The notes under the pieces: generated by a model | What the model saw: only the letters and a program-made list of their open reading frames with translations | What the model was told of the DNA's origin: nothing | Database searches by the model: none | Program-made: the position numbers and the translations under genes | From: Candidatus Binatia bacterium | GTDB taxonomy: Bacteria; Desulfobacterota_B; Binatia; UBA9968 | Reading direction: 5' to 3' | Assembly: GCA_025922795.1 (NCBI GenBank) | Contig: JAICHC010000155.1 | Span: 1 to 6,829 of the forward strand | Length of the DNA stretch: 6,829 nucleotides | Shown here: positions 5,676 to 6,829 of the stretch, piece by piece | How the letters are laid out: each line of letters starts with the position of its first letter | Position numbering within the stretch: the stretch's first letter is position 1

Positions 5676-5773
5676 TCAAATCGTTCAACCGCTGCGCTCC
5701 GTTCAACCGATCGCTTCGCGATCTCCGCTCGGACGATTTGAACTACTTGAACGGCTTGAGCGTTTTGAACGCA
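5676..5773. repeat. GTTCAA/TTGAAC 9-nt-register inverted repeat element, copy 2
   Basis: Left arm: GTTCAACCG (5683), CTGCGCTCC, GTTCAACCG (5701). Apex hairpin: GATCGC-TTC-GCGATC (5709-5723), one pair longer than in copy 1. Right arm: TTGAACTAC (5738), TTGAACGGC, TTGAGCGTT, TTGAACGCA (ending 5773). TCAAATCGT (5676-5684) pairs perfectly with ACGATTTGA (5733-5741). It lies between the convergent ends of the EamA and OB-fold genes, with its TTGAAC arm 10 nt from the OB-fold stop codon, the same side and orientation as copy 1 relative to the MFS stop. Most differences from copy 1 are in the centre and last unit. Confidence 0.85.
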
Positions 5774-5782
5774 CGGTCAGTT

Positions 5783-5801
5783 TTCAAGCCGCCGGCTTGA
5801 A
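5783..5801. other. Perfect 8-bp hairpin over the OB-fold stop codon
   Basis: TTCAAGCC (5783-5790) and GGCTTGAA (5794-5801) form a perfect stem with a 3-nt loop. It spans the last codons and stop of the minus-strand OB-fold gene. No T-tract follows on either strand, so it is not called a terminator; it may work with the adjacent repeat as a 3'-end structure. Confidence 0.4.
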
Positions 5802-6215
5802 CTTTGGCAGGGTGATACCGTCGCCGCCGTCTTCGAAGACGGCTTCGACGGGCATCTCGATCCGGACTTTGTCTATGGGGCAACCGATAATGTTACTGCA
5901 AAAGCGCGGGCCTTCGTCGAGGTCGATCCAGGCGGTGACGTAGGGGATGTCCGGCGCAAAACCACGCAGTGCCTGGCCAACGACTTCGCGAATGACCGTG
6001 AAGGAGAAGATTTTACCTTTGCCGCTGAGCTGCACCCACTCGAGCTTGTCGCTGGCGCACTCGCCGCAGACCGGGCGCGGACAAAAAACCCAGGTGCCGC
6101 AGTCCTGGCATTTCTGCATCATCAATTTGCCGGCTTTGGCCCCGTCCCAAAACGGTTGGTTGACGGGAGTGATTTCAGGGAGAGGTTTCTTGATTGCTTT
6201 GTTATCATCGGCCAT
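5784..6215 (-). CDS. DUF35 zinc-ribbon/OB-fold protein, thiolase partner
   Basis: Small two-domain protein of the DUF35 (Zn-ribbon plus OB-fold nucleic-acid-binding-like) family, 143 aa, typical length. Such proteins bind thiolases or related acyl-CoA enzymes and support their activity, probably by handling acyl-CoA, rather than binding nucleic acid. Seen: the N-terminal PVNQPFWDGAKAGKLMMQKC helix-strand (17-36), a zinc ribbon C36-x2-C39 and C50-x2-C53 (with CPRPVC between), then the OB barrel from about 57 (LEWVQLSGKGKIFSFTVI, APDIPYVTAWIDLDEGPR, and VEAVFEDGGDGITLPKFKPA at the end). The frame also opens four codons earlier at GTG 6227, but that codon lies inside the Shine-Dalgarno, so ATG 6215 is chosen. 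The gene upstream is the thiolase, the standard partner, though 199 nt separate them. Cytoplasmic. Confidence 0.92.
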   Translation of the reverse strand: MADDNKAIKKPLPEITPVNQPFWDGAKAGKLMMQKCQDCGTWVFCPRPVCGECASDKLEWVQLSGKGKIFSFTVIREVVGQALRGFAPDIPYVTAWIDLDEGPRFCSNIIGCPIDKVRIEMPVEAVFEDGGDGITLPKFKPAA

Positions 6216-6222
6216 TTCGATT

Positions 6223-6230
6223 CTCACCTT
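6223..6230 (-). promoter_or_regulatory. Shine-Dalgarno of the DUF35 gene
   Basis: AAGGTGAG on the minus strand lies 7 nt before the ATG at 6215 and overlaps the alternative GTG at 6227, which decides the start in favour of the ATG. Confidence 0.6.
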
Positions 6231-6263
6231 TCAAATGTTCGGAGAAACAAAGTCACTAAATTT

Positions 6264-6395
6264 TATCTCGCAAAGGCCGCGAAGGAAAGTTGATTGTTAA
6301 TTCGACCAGAGAAAAATCTTTCCTAGATCCCTCACCTCCGCTCGGATGACGGGCGTCGCCCGTCACTTAGCGTCTTGGCGCCTTGGCGCGAGATA
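6264..6395. repeat. CGCAAAG-type inverted repeat between thiolase and DUF35 genes
   Basis: Left arm TATCTCGCAAAGGCCGCGAA (from 6264/6265) is matched inversely by 6371-6395, whose complement begins TATCTCGCGCCAAGGCGCC. The first eight bases agree exactly, then the arms align after a 2-nt shift. The unit is the one found at 1206-1230 and 1289-1317. The centre contains AGATCCCTCACCTCCGCTCG (6325 on) and the perfect hairpin at 6347-6365. The element takes up most of the 199-nt gap between two genes that are normally adjacent. Confidence 0.6.
6347..6365. other. Perfect 8-bp GC-rich hairpin in the thiolase/DUF35 gap
   Basis: TGACGGGC (6347-6354), loop GTC, GCCCGTCA (6358-6365). It is strong enough to act as an RNA hairpin downstream of the thiolase on the minus strand, but what follows there (TCCGAGCGG...) has no U-run, so an intrinsic terminator is not supported. 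It may be an attenuating or mRNA-protecting structure, or simply part of the surrounding repeat. Confidence 0.45.
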
Positions 6396-6414
6396 TTCCG
6401 AGTTTGCATTGCGC

Positions 6415-6829
6415 TTACGCTTCGCTTCCAAGGATCGCGGCGGCGGTGCAGCCGAAGTTTTTACCATAGTTGACCGCGCCGACGCCGGTCGAAATGCCGA
6501 ATTTGATGTTCGGCACCTGGCGCGCGCCGGCTTCGCCGCGAATCTGCCGCACGGTTTCGATCACGTGCAGCATGCCGCCGGTGGTCGACGGCTGGCCGCA
6601 GTTGATCATGCCGCCGCTGGTTTGGATCGGTAGGTCGCCTTTGAACGTGAAGTCGGTCTTTTCAAAGAATGCCTTGTCGTTACGGCCGCAGAAGCCCAGG
6701 TCTTCGATCTGGATCATCACGATCGGAATGTAATCGTCGTAAAGATTGAGGCAACGAATGTCGCTGTAGGTGACGCCCGACATTTCGAAAGCCCGTTTGC
6801 CGGCCTGTGTGATGCCCGTGATGAGAGGA
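6415..6829 (-). CDS. Thiolase-family acyl-CoA acyltransferase, C-terminal 137 residues (N-terminus beyond window)
   Basis: C-terminal part of an SCP2-thiolase-like enzyme; members cleave or form beta-ketoacyl-CoA, typically in side-chain or fatty-acid breakdown. The frame is open to the window edge (first residues PLITGITQAGKRAFEMSG), so the reading from Met at 6783 is not a true start. Seen: LNLYDDYIPIVMIQIEDLGFC, the substrate-side helix typical of this family; GDLPIQTSGGMINCGQPSTT; GGMLHVIETVRQIRGEAGARQV; and the C-terminal loop GVGAVNYGKNFGCTAAAIL carrying the second catalytic-type Cys. Where classical thiolases have a His in the GGxxxxxHPxG motif, this one has Gln (CGQPSTTGG). The nucleophilic Cys of the N-terminal half is outside the window. 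The DUF35 gene follows on the same strand, the usual pairing, supporting a thiolase complex. Confidence 0.9.
   Translation of the reverse strand, partial: PLITGITQAGKRAFEMSGVTYSDIRCLNLYDDYIPIVMIQIEDLGFCGRNDKAFFEKTDFTFKGDLPIQTSGGMINCGQPSTTGGMLHVIETVRQIRGEAGARQVPNIKFGISTGVGAVNYGKNFGCTAAAILGSEA

Noticed and set aside
6216..6227. GTG start for the DUF35 protein at 6227
   Set aside because: The GTG is part of the AAGGTGAG ribosome-binding site for the ATG at 6215.

Overview
The window reads as ordinary bacterial chromosome with metabolic and housekeeping-accessory genes and no phage, plasmid or CRISPR content. It holds seven complete or partial genes on the minus strand and one on the plus strand. 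The mix of a flavin/F420-type luciferase-like oxidoreductase, an OFA/MCT-like MFS carrier, SlyD-like FKBPs with N-terminal export signals, and a thiolase next to a DUF35 OB-fold protein fits a Gram-negative soil or sediment bacterium. A deltaproteobacterial-type lineage (Binatota- or Tectomicrobia-like) would fit, but that is a guess from gene content and spacer style. The sequence has no rRNA or other marker to fix it.

Layout, left to right. (1) 1-1067, minus: an exported FKBP-type prolyl isomerase (465-1067) followed 26 nt downstream by a Sir2 deacylase (1-438, cut by the window edge), probably one operon. (2) 1068-1429: a gene-free spacer filled by a nested inverted repeat with CGCAAAG units. 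(3) 1430-3826, minus: an MFS transporter followed by a luciferase-like oxidoreductase, separated by a GTTCAA/TTGAAC repeat element. (4) 3930-4490, minus: a second, membrane-anchored or exported FKBP, about half identical by eye to the first, with a GTG start. (5) 4790-5650, plus: an EamA/DMT-family ten-helix transporter, divergent from the second FKBP. (6) 5784-6829, minus: the C-terminal third of a thiolase, then a DUF35 zinc-ribbon/OB-fold protein, a classic partner pair, here separated by a repeat element and a perfect hairpin.

The most unusual content is in the spacers. Every spacer longer than about 100 nt carries one of three short-period repeat families, each present twice: GTTCAA/TTGAAC units in a 9-nt register (2452-2560 and 5676-5773), TGGAGT/ACTCC units in an 8-nt register (3834-3911 and 4578-4638), and CGCAAAG units (1151-1363 and 6264-6395). 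Each is arranged as two inverted arms around a non-repeated centre. Several abut the stop codon of a minus-strand gene, and one replaces the ribosome-binding region of the MFS gene. No new multi-gene defence or biosynthetic system is visible; the repeats are the part worth following up.
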